64,000 nucleotides of DNA from JBBDJB01 sp040880125 (lineage in GTDB: Bacteria; Planctomycetota; Planctomycetia; Pirellulales; JBBDJB01). Position 1 is the first letter of the stretch, and each line of letters opens with the position of its first letter. The stretch lies in NCBI GenBank assembly GCA_040880125.1, contig JBBDJB010000012.1, forward strand, positions 1 to 64,000. The letters are read 5' to 3'. The notes below the pieces were generated by a model. That model was not told the DNA's origin and made no database searches. It saw nothing but the letters and a program-made list of their open reading frames with translations. The translations under genes and the position numbers were made by a program. Shown piece after piece: positions 44,755 through 54,330 of the stretch.

Positions 44755-46913
44755 CGTACTTTCCGCTACTGTTGGCGTTTGGCTTTTCCAACCTGTGGAT
44801 GCTCCCTTGGCTGGCAGCGGCGGCTGCGCCGATCCTGATCTACTTATGGAACAAGCGCCGCTATCGGGAGACGTCGTGGGCGGCGATGAGTTTTTTGATG
44901 GCCGCGGTCCGCAAGAACGCCCGGCGGATTTCCATCCGCAACTGGCTGCTGATGGCTATGCGGATGGCAATCATCGCCCTGGTCGTGCTGGCGATGGCCG
45001 AGCCGTTCGTCGAAAGCGTGGAGGTGCCCGTCGCCGCCGGTCAGCGGACGCATCGCATCCTGGTGCTGGACGGTTCGTACTCGATGGCGGTCCGATCGGG
45101 CGACAGCAGCCGCTTCGAACGGGCGAAGCAATTGGCGCGGCAAATCGTCAAGGAAAGCAGCCAGGGGGACGGTTTCACGCTCGTGATGCTCGCCGATCCT
45201 CCCCGCGTGATGGTCGATGTCCCGGTCTTTGATCCGGGGCGATATCTCGCGGAAATTGACGCGCTGGAACTGCGGCACGGCGGAGGCGATCTCGCCGCCA
45301 CGCTCGACGCCGCGCACCAGATCGCTCAACAGGGCCGGCGCCAGTTTCCAGGCTTGGACCGGACAGAAGTTATTTTCTTCACCGACCTGGGCCAGACAAG
45401 CTGGTCGCTGGACGCCGAGACGCGCGACAAACTCGGGGAATTGGGCGACGACGCCGCACTGTTGGTGTTGGACGTGGGCGACGCGACGCGCGAGAACCTG
45501 GCAATCACGACGTTTGCCGCGGTGGAGAGTTTCGCAACGGTCGGACAGGACGTCATCTTCGAGGCGGTTGTGCGCAACTTCGGCCGTCAGCGGCGTGACG
45601 AAACTCCCGTCGAGCTGTGGGTCGACGGCAGCCTCGTGCAGGAGAGCCGCATCGAAGTGGCCGCGGGCGGCGAGTCATCCACCACGTTCGCCCACCGCTT
45701 CGATACGCCCGGCAGTCATCGCGCGGAGATACGCCTCGCCGATGATCCGCTCGCTGTCGACAACCATCGCTGGCTGGTGCTGCCGGTCCAGGCCGATCTT
45801 CGCGTGCTGTGCATCGGCGGTAGCGATGAGTCGACGCGGTATCTCGCCCGGGCTTTGGCGCCGGTGGACGACGCGCGGTCGCCAATTCAAGTAGAAGTCG
45901 CTTCGGAGAGCGGGCTATTGGAGCGCCCGCTCGAACAGTTCGACTGCCTGTTCTTGAGCAACGTTGGTCGGTTCACCTCCAGCGAATCCCAGCGGTTGCA
46001 CCGTTACTTGCAAGAGGGAGGTGGGTTGGTGTTCTTCCTCGGCGATCGGGTCGTAGCGGAAAATTACAATCGACTGCTGGCGGCCGACGGCGACGAGCGT
46101 GTGCTGCCGGCGCGGCTGGGAGAGATCGTGCGCGGGGCCCAGCTTCCACTCGACCCGCTGGACTACGAGCACGCGATCGTACAGGCCTTCCGCGACCGAG
46201 AAGAAGCCGGCCTGTTGACGACTCCCGTCGAGACGTACGTCCGCCTGCAAGTTCCGCCGCAATGGGAACAGGCCCAGACGGCGCTGGCCTTCGCCAGCGG
46301 CGATCCGGTAATCGTCGCCGAGCCACGGCTTCGCGGCCGTGTTGTGCTGGTGTCGACTGCCGCTTCACTGGCGTCAGTCGACCCGGAATCAAGCGAGCCA
46401 TGGACAGCGATGCCCGCCTGGCCAAGCTTTCTACCGGTCGTCCGTGAAACGCTGAATTGGGCCGGCGGCTGGCGGGCGGAGCAGTTCAATCTCCTGGTGG
46501 GGCAGTCCTTCGGCGTAGCCGGCAGTGAGCCGTCAACGCAGTCTTCCGTAACTGTTGCCGCTCCCGGTGGCCAGCGGCACGAACTGCGGCTCGGCCACGG
46601 CGGTAACTCCAGTTGGCGGTTCGACAAAACCGATCGCAGTGGAATCTACGAAATCCATTCGGCGTCTTCGGCGGAGTCGACACGGCACTTCGCCGTCAAC
46701 GTCGACACCATCGAGAGCAACCTGGCGAGAATCGACCCGGGCAAATTGCCGAACAATGTGACGGTACTGATGGAGTGGCACGGTCGCGAAGAGGCGTCTG
46801 TCGCCAAGCTGCGACAGCGGAGCGGGCTGAGCAGCTCGCTCTTGTACGGTGCGGTAGCGCTGCTGCTGGCCGAAAGCCTCGTTGCCTGGAGACTTCGGCG
46901 GGGGGCGGCATGA
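44751..46913 (+). CDS. Membrane-anchored BatA-like VWA protein
   Basis: 720 residues from the ATG at 44751. Two N-terminal helices flank the conserved RRYRETSWAAMSFL and NARRISIRNWLL segments (BatA domain, about 1-90). A VWA domain follows with D107-G-S-Y-S (MIDAS motif in LVLDGSYSMAV). A middle region of beta-sandwich type (about 250-350) precedes a glutamine-amidotransferase-like fold (DCLFLSNVGRFTSSES, GGGLVFFLGDRV). One last helix (LLYGAVALLLAESLVAW) anchors the C-terminus. Function of the class is unknown; the MoxR/DUF58 context suggests a complex at the membrane. Confidence 0.9.
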   Translation: MTYFPLLLAFGFSNLWMLPWLAAAAAPILIYLWNKRRYRETSWAAMSFLMAAVRKNARRISIRNWLLMAMRMAIIALVVLAMAEPFVESVEVPVAAGQRTHRILVLDGSYSMAVRSGDSSRFERAKQLARQIVKESSQGDGFTLVMLADPPRVMVDVPVFDPGRYLAEIDALELRHGGGDLAATLDAAHQIAQQGRRQFPGLDRTEVIFFTDLGQTSWSLDAETRDKLGELGDDAALLVLDVGDATRENLAITTFAAVESFATVGQDVIFEAVVRNFGRQRRDETPVELWVDGSLVQESRIEVAAGGESSTTFAHRFDTPGSHRAEIRLADDPLAVDNHRWLVLPVQADLRVLCIGGSDESTRYLARALAPVDDARSPIQVEVASESGLLERPLEQFDCLFLSNVGRFTSSESQRLHRYLQEGGGLVFFLGDRVVAENYNRLLAADGDERVLPARLGEIVRGAQLPLDPLDYEHAIVQAFRDREEAGLLTTPVETYVRLQVPPQWEQAQTALAFASGDPVIVAEPRLRGRVVLVSTAASLASVDPESSEPWTAMPAWPSFLPVVRETLNWAGGWRAEQFNLLVGQSFGVAGSEPSTQSSVTVAAPGGQRHELRLGHGGNSSWRFDKTDRSGIYEIHSASSAESTRHFAVNVDTIESNLARIDPGKLPNNVTVLMEWHGREEASVAKLRQRSGLSSSLLYGAVALLLAESLVAWRLRRGAA

Positions 46914-49282
46914 GCGGCAATCTGCCACGCTGGGCCGAACGGCTTTTGGGCATCCAGCCCGACCACAGCGGTCAGGGGACGCACTGGACGCTAGAATTGT
47001 ACTGGCCATGGCCGCCTTGGCTGACGTTGATTGCCGTCGCGGCCGCCGTCGTCTGGATCGCAACCATCTACCGCCAGGAGAGCGTCTCGCTCCGCCGGCG
47101 AACAACGATCCTCTTGGCGTCGCTGCGGATTGCGGCCCTGGCAATGCTGCTGCTTATGCTGGCGCAGGCCACGCTCTCGCTCCAGCGCACCGGGCTTCCC
47201 AGCCTCGTGGTGGCCGTAGATACCTCGGCCAGTATGAGCGTCGCAGACGCCGTTGACGGAGAAACTCCAGCGCACCACGTGACCCGCGAGACCGGTTCCA
47301 GCGGCCCGTCACGTCTCGAGGCCGCTAAAGCTCTGCTGCTGCGCAACAACGCACGACTGATCGACGAGTTGACAGAGCGGTATCACCTTAAGCTCTATGC
47401 GCTGGACTCCGCGGCCCGGCCGCTGCCAGTCTCCAATGCCACGGATGCGGTTACGGAGCTGCGCCGATTGAAGGCGGACGGCGACGCCAGCCGTTTAGGA
47501 AGCGGCCTTCGGGCGGTGCTAGACGATTTGCGCGGCACTCCGCCGGCTGCCATCGTGCTGTTCACCGACGGGGTGACGACGGAAGGCGAAACGTTGGCCG
47601 GTGCCGCGGAAGTCGCCGCGCGCGAAGGCGTGCCCTGGTTGGCTGTGGGCCTGGGAAGCGATGCGCCGGTGCGCGACGTCGAATTGTTTGACCTGTTGGT
47701 CGACGAGGTCGTGTTCGTGAGCGACGTCGTCAACTTCCAAAGCACGGTGAAATCCACAGGCCTCCAGGGCAAAGAAATTGAGCTGGTACTGCGGCGCGAC
47801 GGCGAGAAAGAACCGCTGGCCCGTTCGACGCTCATTCTCGCAGCCGACGGCGAGCCACAGACGGTGCATTTGGCGTATCGTCCACCGGAGCCCGGAGACT
47901 TCGAGTTCACCATCGACATCGAACCGTTGGAAAGCGAATTGCAAGTAGAGAACAACCGGCAGCAGCGGTTGGTCAGTGTGCGGGAGCAGCAGATCGACGT
48001 CTTGTACGTCCAGGCGTATCCGAGTTGGGAGTTCCAATATCTCAAGACGCTCCTGGAGCGAGATACGACCGTGAACCTGCGGACTGTGTTGCAGGATGCC
48101 GATCAGGACTACGCGCAGATCGACAGGTCCGCGCTGCCTGTGTTCCCCGTTCGGCGGGATGAATTATTCGCGTACGATGTCGTGATCTTTGGCGACGTCA
48201 ACCCGGCGTATCTGACCAGCTCGACAATGGACAACCTGCGAGACTTCGTCCAGGAGAAGGGCGGCGGCCTGGCCTTCATCGCGGGTCCGAAGTTCACACC
48301 CTATGCCTATCGGAACACTCCGCTGGCCGGGCTGCTTCCGGTTGAACTGGGAAGCGGGCAGCCGCCCGACGCCGGTGACACTTTTAATACCGCCTTTCAG
48401 GTGCGACCAACGGAACTGGGCTTGGCCGCCGGAACGCTGCAATTGGGCGACTCACTGGCCGAGTCGTTGCGACTCTGGCAGGAGCTGCCTCCGCTGTATT
48501 GGATGGTCGAAGCAGGACTTAAACCGGCCGCACGCACGCTGGCCGAGCATCCCACGCAGACGAACCCCGATGGTAGGCCCCTGGCGATTATCGCTTCGCA
48601 CTACTTCGGAGCCGGCAAGGTGCTGTTTCACGCCACCGACGAGACCTGGCGATGGCGCTTAGGACCTGGCGATCGGCACTTCGCACGTTACTGGGTTCAA
48701 ACCATCCGCTATCTCGCCCGCACCAAGCTACTGCGTGGCGACCACGGCATCGAACTAACCGCCGACCGCCGCGAATATCGCCAGGGCGAGCCGGTTCGCA
48801 TCCGTGCACGTTTCCTCGACGAACGTCACGCACCAGCCGCCGATGATGGCGTGGCCGTCGTTGCCGAGCAGCAGGGCCAGCAGCGGCGTCACCTCACGCT
48901 GCGACGGAACTCCGGCCTGCGCGGAATCTTCGAAGGCGTCCTCACCGATGTGAGCCAGGGGAACTGGCACGTCTGGTTGGCCGAACCGGCGGTCGAGGAG
49001 CGTCCTCCGTCCGCTGACTTCCTGGTTTCGGCCCCGCCGGGTGAATTCGCCTCCGTACAAATGGCCGCCGCGGAGTTGGAAGCCGCTGCTGCCACGACGC
49101 GAGGCCATTTCTATACGCTCGACCAGGCAAACGACCTGCTCGACGATCTGCCGGCCGGCCGACAGGTCCCCATCGAGCCGCTGCCGCCGGTGAGCTTGTG
49201 GAATCGCTGGTGGATGCTCGTCGTGTTCCTGGGTCTGATCACCACCGAATGGATCCTGCGCAAAAAGTGCCGACTGTTATAA
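46910..49282 (+). CDS. VWA and glutamine-amidotransferase-like membrane protein
   Basis: 790 residues from the ATG at 46910 (overlap with the previous stop). Two helices at about 35-55 and 70-90, then a VWA domain with D104-T-S-A-S. A beta domain is followed by a class-I amidotransferase-like fold: VLYVQAYPSWEFQYLKTLL, VVIFGDVNPAYL and GGGLAFIAGPKF. There is no obvious catalytic Cys-His-Glu triad, as usual for this planctomycete family. One C-terminal helix (WWMLVVFLGLITTEWIL). Paralogous in plan to the previous gene product, with an order of domains preserved. Confidence 0.9.
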   Translation: MSGNLPRWAERLLGIQPDHSGQGTHWTLELYWPWPPWLTLIAVAAAVVWIATIYRQESVSLRRRTTILLASLRIAALAMLLLMLAQATLSLQRTGLPSLVVAVDTSASMSVADAVDGETPAHHVTRETGSSGPSRLEAAKALLLRNNARLIDELTERYHLKLYALDSAARPLPVSNATDAVTELRRLKADGDASRLGSGLRAVLDDLRGTPPAAIVLFTDGVTTEGETLAGAAEVAAREGVPWLAVGLGSDAPVRDVELFDLLVDEVVFVSDVVNFQSTVKSTGLQGKEIELVLRRDGEKEPLARSTLILAADGEPQTVHLAYRPPEPGDFEFTIDIEPLESELQVENNRQQRLVSVREQQIDVLYVQAYPSWEFQYLKTLLERDTTVNLRTVLQDADQDYAQIDRSALPVFPVRRDELFAYDVVIFGDVNPAYLTSSTMDNLRDFVQEKGGGLAFIAGPKFTPYAYRNTPLAGLLPVELGSGQPPDAGDTFNTAFQVRPTELGLAAGTLQLGDSLAESLRLWQELPPLYWMVEAGLKPAARTLAEHPTQTNPDGRPLAIIASHYFGAGKVLFHATDETWRWRLGPGDRHFARYWVQTIRYLARTKLLRGDHGIELTADRREYRQGEPVRIRARFLDERHAPAADDGVAVVAEQQGQQRRHLTLRRNSGLRGIFEGVLTDVSQGNWHVWLAEPAVEERPPSADFLVSAPPGEFASVQMAAAELEAAAATTRGHFYTLDQANDLLDDLPAGRQVPIEPLPPVSLWNRWWMLVVFLGLITTEWILRKKCRLL

Positions 49283-49333
49283 TTGGCCAGATATCCTGAA
49301 AAGCTTCAAGATCCACGTAACCGAATCCGCCCC

Positions 49334-52300
49334 ATGAGCCACCCTCTGCTAAAACGACTGTCCGCGCTTCGCCGCAGGGCGAGGCGGCTGATCGCGATGC
49401 GAGGACTGTGTCAGGTGGCGGCGGTGGTCGTCGCGCTGGTGGTACTGCTGACTATCGCCGATTACGCCGTCCGCTTTCAGGACGAGGGCATCCGCGTACT
49501 TGCGGCCGCGGTCGTTGTCGCGGTGACGTTTGCTAGTATGTACCGCTTCCTTTACCTTCCGAGCCGGGCGCGGCTCTCGGACGTCGATCTCGCCCGGCGC
49601 GTGGAGGATCGTTTTTCACATTTGGGCGATCGCCTCTCCAGCGCCGTGTCCTTCCTTCGCCAGCCGCAGGACGATCCGCTGGCCGGTTCCGCCTCCATGC
49701 GGCAACGGCTGATTGTGGAAGTCGATCGCGAGGTGAAGAACATCAAATTCACAGAGGTTCTTAATCGCCGGCCGGCGCGTCGCGCCGCCGCTGGTGCGCT
49801 GGTCGCTGGTGCCATCGCGGTTGCCCTTGTAGCGGCCGATGCCTCGTCCGCCCGCGTCGCCATCAGCCGTCTGGCTTTGCCGCTTCGCAACATCGACTGG
49901 CCGCGGCGAAATGCGTTGGTCATCAAAGACCCGCCCCGGCGGCTGGCCGTGGGCGATCCGTTCGAAGTGGAAGTGAGCGACGCGAATGGAAGGCTGCCCG
50001 CCGAAGTTCGGATCCACTACCGCTTTCGGAATGAAGAGGGCGGCACCCTCGTCGAATCGGCGCCCATGCGATACTTCGACGCGGATGGCGGCATCATGGT
50101 GGCCCGCCGCGAGGACGTACGTCGGCCCTTCGAGTACCGCGCCGAAGGCGGTGACGATCAGACGATGCCTTGGATGCCAGTGGCGGTCGTCGAGCCGCCG
50201 CGAGTCGACTCGCTGCAAGTGGAACTGCATCCGCCGAAGTACACCGGCTGGCCGGTTCGCCAGTCGCGGGGGGCCGTCCGGGCGCTTCGCGGTACCCGCA
50301 TCGCCATCGTCGGTAAGTCCACCAGTCCGCTGCGCACGGCACGATTGCAGCTCGAGGGCGGCCAGTCTTACACGGCGACGATTGGCGACGATCGCCGCAC
50401 TTTTCGGATTGAGTCGCGAGAGCTGACAGTACAACAGTCGGGCGCGTACTGGTTTGCACTGGAGGATACGCAGTCGATGATCGGCGGCGAGGACCAGCGC
50501 TGGGAGATTGACGCGGTCGCCGATTCGCCGCCCACGGTAGCCTTCCAGCGGCCGACGTCACACACCTACCTAACGCCGCAGGCGGTCTTGCCGATTCACC
50601 TCCGCGTGTCGGACGACATCGCCGTGCGCGAGGTGACACTTGCGTATCAACGCTCCGACAGCGGGAGCCCGGACATCACGTCGCAGGTGCTTTACGCGGG
50701 CCCGGAAACTCCGCCGCCGCCTCGAACCAGCGAGGCGGTGGGCGTCGACGAGAACTCGCCCGACGAGCGACAGATCGAGCTCGATTGGGATCTGGCGGCG
50801 CTCGGGCTCGAGCCGGATACGCAGCTTACGGTACACGGCATTGCGGAGGATTATCTCCCGCAGCGCGGCCAGACGGCTGAGGCACTTCGGGTGACCATCA
50901 TCTCGCCGGAGAAACTGCGCGAGCGTCTGGCCGAGCGAGAATCGTTGATACTCGATGAGCTATCGCGTGCGCTAGTCGTGCAACGGGAAGCCCGAGACCA
51001 GACCAACTCGATCTACACGCAGCAGACCAGCGCCGCCGAACTGAACGACGGCGACGTCGATCGCCTGCAGTCTGTCGAACTGAACCAGCGCCAACTCCGC
51101 ACAACTCTCGCCAGCGGCACCGAAGGCATTCCGTCGCACATCGGCAACGTTCTTGAAGAGATGGCCATTAATGGCTTAGGGGTGACGGAGACGCGACAGC
51201 GGCTCGAAGAGCTGGCGGGAACGCTCGATCGGCTCGATCGCGAGCAGCTTTCTTCCATCGGGCGCGAACTGACCTCGGCCATCAAGTCGGCGCAAACCGA
51301 ACTGGTCGAGGCGCAACCTTCAAGTGACACGCCCTTCGAGTCGGCTCTGACCGGTACGCTGCAATCGCAGGACCAGGTGATCGCGACGCTGGAGTCGCTC
51401 TTGGGCGATCTCTCGCAATGGGCCGACTATCGCCGCTTCGCCCGGGAGCTGGGCCAGTTGCGGGATGATCAGCGCGCGGTTCAGCAGAGTACCGCGGACA
51501 TCGCCGGCACGACGCTCACCCAAGAGCCCGCGGAACTCGATGCTGGCACTACCGCCGATCTACAGACGACTTCGCGGCGCCAGGCCGAATTGGCTGAGCG
51601 ATTCGACCAACTTCAGCAGTCGATCGGCCAGGCGGCCCGGCAGCTTGCGGCCGACCAGGCGCCGATCGCCGCCACGCTGCAAGATGCTTTCGACCGCGGT
51701 CGGCAGCACGCTATCAGCGGCAGAATGCGCCAAATCGCCGCGATCGTGCAGTCAAACCAGCTCGGTCAGGCGATGGCCGGCCAGGCGACGGTCCTCCAGC
51801 AACTCGACACAATGCTCGATGCACTGTCCACGCAACAAGGTGCTGATCTTCGCGAGCTTTCCGCCGGCCAGCAAGCCGCCGAAGCGATGGACGAGCTGCG
51901 CACCGCCGCCGGCGACATGGCCCGACGGCAACAGGAAACGCTCGAGGCAACGCGGCAGCTTGACGCCGTCCGCCTGGCGACCGGTCAGTTGACGGGGCAA
52001 CATTCGCCCGAGCTGCGCGAGATCATCACGCAGCAGCAGGCACTGCGGGAGGATGCCGCGCAGCTTGCCGATCGAACTGCTGGCGAAGGAGCCTTCCATC
52101 TGGCGATCTCCTCCGCGGCCGAGTCGATGGCAGGCGCCGAGAACCTGTTGCAAAAAGACCGTACCGACAGCCACGTCCAACGACTGCAAGAGCAGTCGCT
52201 AAAGCGGCTGGAGCAGCTTGTCGAGGCACTGCGTCCGGTCGAAGCCATCCAAGATCAACCACCACCGGATGACCCGCCCGGCGAAAGTGGCGAGCAAGGC

Positions 52301-52615
52301 GATCCGCAAGAGCTGGCCCTGCGGCTGGCGGAGCTGAAGCTCCTGCGCCAGATGCAGCTCGACATTAACGCGCGGAGCCGCACGTTGGCCGACGAGCTTA
52401 CCGGCTCGGCCCAAGCGGCGCCCGACGTGCAAAACGCATACGACCAGCTTCGCCAGGAGCAAGGCCGGCTGGCGGCGCTCATTCTCCACTTGGCCGATCC
52501 TACCGGTGCTCCCGTGCAAGCGCCGGACTCAAGCCCGCCGGTGGCGCCGGAGTCGGAAGAAGAATCCAAAATCGAACTTCCCCCGCTCAATTTCGGCGAA
52601 TTGGAGGGAATGTGA
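49334..52615 (+). CDS. Large membrane-anchored coiled-coil protein (DUF4175-like)
   Basis: 1093 residues from the ATG at 49334 (MSHPLLKRLSALRRRARR); a TTG at 49283 would add 17 residues. Three hydrophobic helices in the first 170 residues (VAAVVVALVVLLTIADYAV, VLAAAVVVAVTFASMYRFL, AAAGALVAGAIAVALVA). Residues about 200-520 look beta-rich with LAVGDPFEVEVSDANG and VDSLQVELHPPKY. The rest is a long Gln/Glu-rich coiled coil (ELRTAAGDMARRQQETLEAT and similar). The plan resembles DUF4175 proteins, which also lie near MoxR genes. Function unknown. Ends in a GTGA overlap. Confidence 0.85.
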   Translation: MSHPLLKRLSALRRRARRLIAMRGLCQVAAVVVALVVLLTIADYAVRFQDEGIRVLAAAVVVAVTFASMYRFLYLPSRARLSDVDLARRVEDRFSHLGDRLSSAVSFLRQPQDDPLAGSASMRQRLIVEVDREVKNIKFTEVLNRRPARRAAAGALVAGAIAVALVAADASSARVAISRLALPLRNIDWPRRNALVIKDPPRRLAVGDPFEVEVSDANGRLPAEVRIHYRFRNEEGGTLVESAPMRYFDADGGIMVARREDVRRPFEYRAEGGDDQTMPWMPVAVVEPPRVDSLQVELHPPKYTGWPVRQSRGAVRALRGTRIAIVGKSTSPLRTARLQLEGGQSYTATIGDDRRTFRIESRELTVQQSGAYWFALEDTQSMIGGEDQRWEIDAVADSPPTVAFQRPTSHTYLTPQAVLPIHLRVSDDIAVREVTLAYQRSDSGSPDITSQVLYAGPETPPPPRTSEAVGVDENSPDERQIELDWDLAALGLEPDTQLTVHGIAEDYLPQRGQTAEALRVTIISPEKLRERLAERESLILDELSRALVVQREARDQTNSIYTQQTSAAELNDGDVDRLQSVELNQRQLRTTLASGTEGIPSHIGNVLEEMAINGLGVTETRQRLEELAGTLDRLDREQLSSIGRELTSAIKSAQTELVEAQPSSDTPFESALTGTLQSQDQVIATLESLLGDLSQWADYRRFARELGQLRDDQRAVQQSTADIAGTTLTQEPAELDAGTTADLQTTSRRQAELAERFDQLQQSIGQAARQLAADQAPIAATLQDAFDRGRQHAISGRMRQIAAIVQSNQLGQAMAGQATVLQQLDTMLDALSTQQGADLRELSAGQQAAEAMDELRTAAGDMARRQQETLEATRQLDAVRLATGQLTGQHSPELREIITQQQALREDAAQLADRTAGEGAFHLAISSAAESMAGAENLLQKDRTDSHVQRLQEQSLKRLEQLVEALRPVEAIQDQPPPDDPPGESGEQGDPQELALRLAELKLLRQMQLDINARSRTLADELTGSAQAAPDVQNAYDQLRQEQGRLAALILHLADPTGAPVQAPDSSPPVAPESEEESKIELPPLNFGELEGM

Positions 52616-53229
52616 AGTACCGTCGTGCCATCATGCCGGTAGTCATTGTGAGTCTGTTCTGCGGCCGACTGGAGCAGGTTACCTCCGCGCAGCAGTCTCA
52701 TGCGCCGCCCGTGCCGCAGGCGCAGAGCGCCCCGCACGAGCCCCGGCCGATCACGGCCGGCGAAGACATTGGCCAGCCGCCGCAACAAGTAGCTCTGCAG
52801 CGCGTGGGAGCACAGATGCAAGCCGTCCAGCAGCGGATCGGCCAGCGCGATATGTCGCCAGCAACGCGGCAAGTACAGGACCAGATCGTGGGCGACCTCG
52901 ATTCGATAATCGACCGGTTGACGCAGCAAATCCAGGCGGCAGCCAGCGCCCGCCAGCCTGCGGAGCAGGAGTCCACTGCGGGTCCCGGCGACTCCGACTC
53001 CCGCACCGCAGCGAGCGACTCGCGCAGTGATACGCAAAGTGATCCCGCTCCGGACAAGCCGGTGGACATGGCGGCCATGCAGTCCGTGATGCAGCGGCTG
53101 TGGGGCCATCTTCCGCCGAGGGCGCGCGAGCAGATGATGCAAAACTCCGTCGAACGTTTTCTGCCGAAGTACGAAGTCGAAATCGAGCGATACTTTCAGC
53201 GGCTGGCGGAGGAATCGACCGACGAGTAG
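52612..53229 (+). CDS. Secreted protein of unknown function
   Basis: 205 residues from a GTG at 52612 overlapping the previous stop. Signal peptide (AIMPVVIVSLFCGRLEQVTS), then a Gln/Pro/Ala-rich region. A helical segment (QVQDQIVGDLDSIIDRLTQQ) follows, then a conserved-looking C-terminus: LWGHLPPRAREQMMQNSVER and KYEVEIERYFQRLAEE. That last segment is common at the ends of planctomycete secreted proteins found beside DUF4175-like genes. No enzyme signature. Coupled translation suggests it works with the coiled-coil protein. Confidence 0.8.
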   Translation: MKYRRAIMPVVIVSLFCGRLEQVTSAQQSHAPPVPQAQSAPHEPRPITAGEDIGQPPQQVALQRVGAQMQAVQQRIGQRDMSPATRQVQDQIVGDLDSIIDRLTQQIQAAASARQPAEQESTAGPGDSDSRTAASDSRSDTQSDPAPDKPVDMAAMQSVMQRLWGHLPPRAREQMMQNSVERFLPKYEVEIERYFQRLAEESTDE

Positions 53230-53274
53230 CAGTCATTCCGACACAATCACTGTCGCGCTTTTCTGGAACTTCGA

Positions 53275-54330
53275 ATGCACACCATCGGCCGCCGCGAATT
53301 CCTGATGCAAAGCCTGGCCACCGCCGCGGCCGTGCGCGGCGGATCGCTGCTCGCCGCCGGACAAGCGGATGCCGATCGTGCGGAGGCGGCCTCGCTGTAC
53401 ACACCCCAGGCCGCCCGGGCGGTCGAGCGGGGCCTGGCCTATCTTGACGCGCGGCAGCACGAGGACGGCTCGTTCGGTTCGGGCGCCTACCGCAGCAACG
53501 CCGCCGTGTGCGGATTGTGCGGCATGGCTTTCATGGCCGCCGGCAGCACGCCCGGCCGCGGCCCCTACGGAACGCGAGTCACCCGGTGCGTCGAGTTTCT
53601 GCTCGATCACGCGATGGATAGCGGGTTCATCGTCGTCGAGGGGGCCGCCAGTCACGGCCCGATGTACGGCCACGGATTTGCCACGCTGTTTCTCGCGGAA
53701 GCGTATGGCATGGCGATGCTGCCCGGCATGCGCGAGAAGCTCGGTCGGGCGGTTAAGCTGATCATCCAGACGCAGAATCAAGAAGGAGGGTGGCGCTACC
53801 ATCCTCACAGCCGAGACGCGGACATCTCGGTCACCATCTGCCAGGTGATGGCGCTTCGCGCCGCCCGTAATGCCGGCATCTTTGTACCGAACGAGACGAT
53901 CGACCGCTGCATCGACTACGTCAAGCGCTGCCAGAACCCTGACGGCGGTTTCATGTACATGCTGCAGGACGGGCCGAGCCTCTTTCCGCGCTCGGCCGCC
54001 GGAGTCGTGGCCCTGTACAGCGCGGGCGTCTACCAAGGGCCGGAGATCGAAAATGCCCTGGCTTACCTGATGCAGTTCGTGCCGAAGGAGGGCTCGGTCA
54101 ACAACGACGGCCACTTCTTCTACGGCCATTACTACGCGGTCCAGGCGATGTGGCATGCTGGCGGCCGCCGCTGGCAGACGTGGTACCCGGCCATCCGCGA
54201 CGTACTCTTAGACCAGCAGCGCGACGAGGACGGCTCCTGGAGCGATCCGATCTGCTCTGAGTACGGCACCGCCTTGGCCTGCTTGATCTTACAAATGCCC
54301 AGCAACTATTTACCGATTTTTCAGCGATGA
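53275..54330 (+). CDS. Tat-exported terpenoid-cyclase-fold (prenyltransferase-like) protein
   Basis: 351 residues. The N-terminus GRREFLMQSLATAAAV carries a twin-arginine motif (R6-R7-E-F-L), so it is probably exported folded. The rest is an alpha/alpha toroid of repeated units: VERGLAYLDARQHEDGSFG, AVKLIIQTQNQEGGWRYHP, CIDYVKRCQNPDGGFMY and DVLLDQQRDEDGSWSD. These (D/E)GSF/GGW-type repeats resemble squalene-hopene cyclase and prenyltransferase beta-subunits. The DxDD catalytic motif of cyclases is not visible, so an enzymatic role is doubtful. Ends with an ATGA overlap to the next gene. Confidence 0.87.
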   Translation: MHTIGRREFLMQSLATAAAVRGGSLLAAGQADADRAEAASLYTPQAARAVERGLAYLDARQHEDGSFGSGAYRSNAAVCGLCGMAFMAAGSTPGRGPYGTRVTRCVEFLLDHAMDSGFIVVEGAASHGPMYGHGFATLFLAEAYGMAMLPGMREKLGRAVKLIIQTQNQEGGWRYHPHSRDADISVTICQVMALRAARNAGIFVPNETIDRCIDYVKRCQNPDGGFMYMLQDGPSLFPRSAAGVVALYSAGVYQGPEIENALAYLMQFVPKEGSVNNDGHFFYGHYYAVQAMWHAGGRRWQTWYPAIRDVLLDQQRDEDGSWSDPICSEYGTALACLILQMPSNYLPIFQR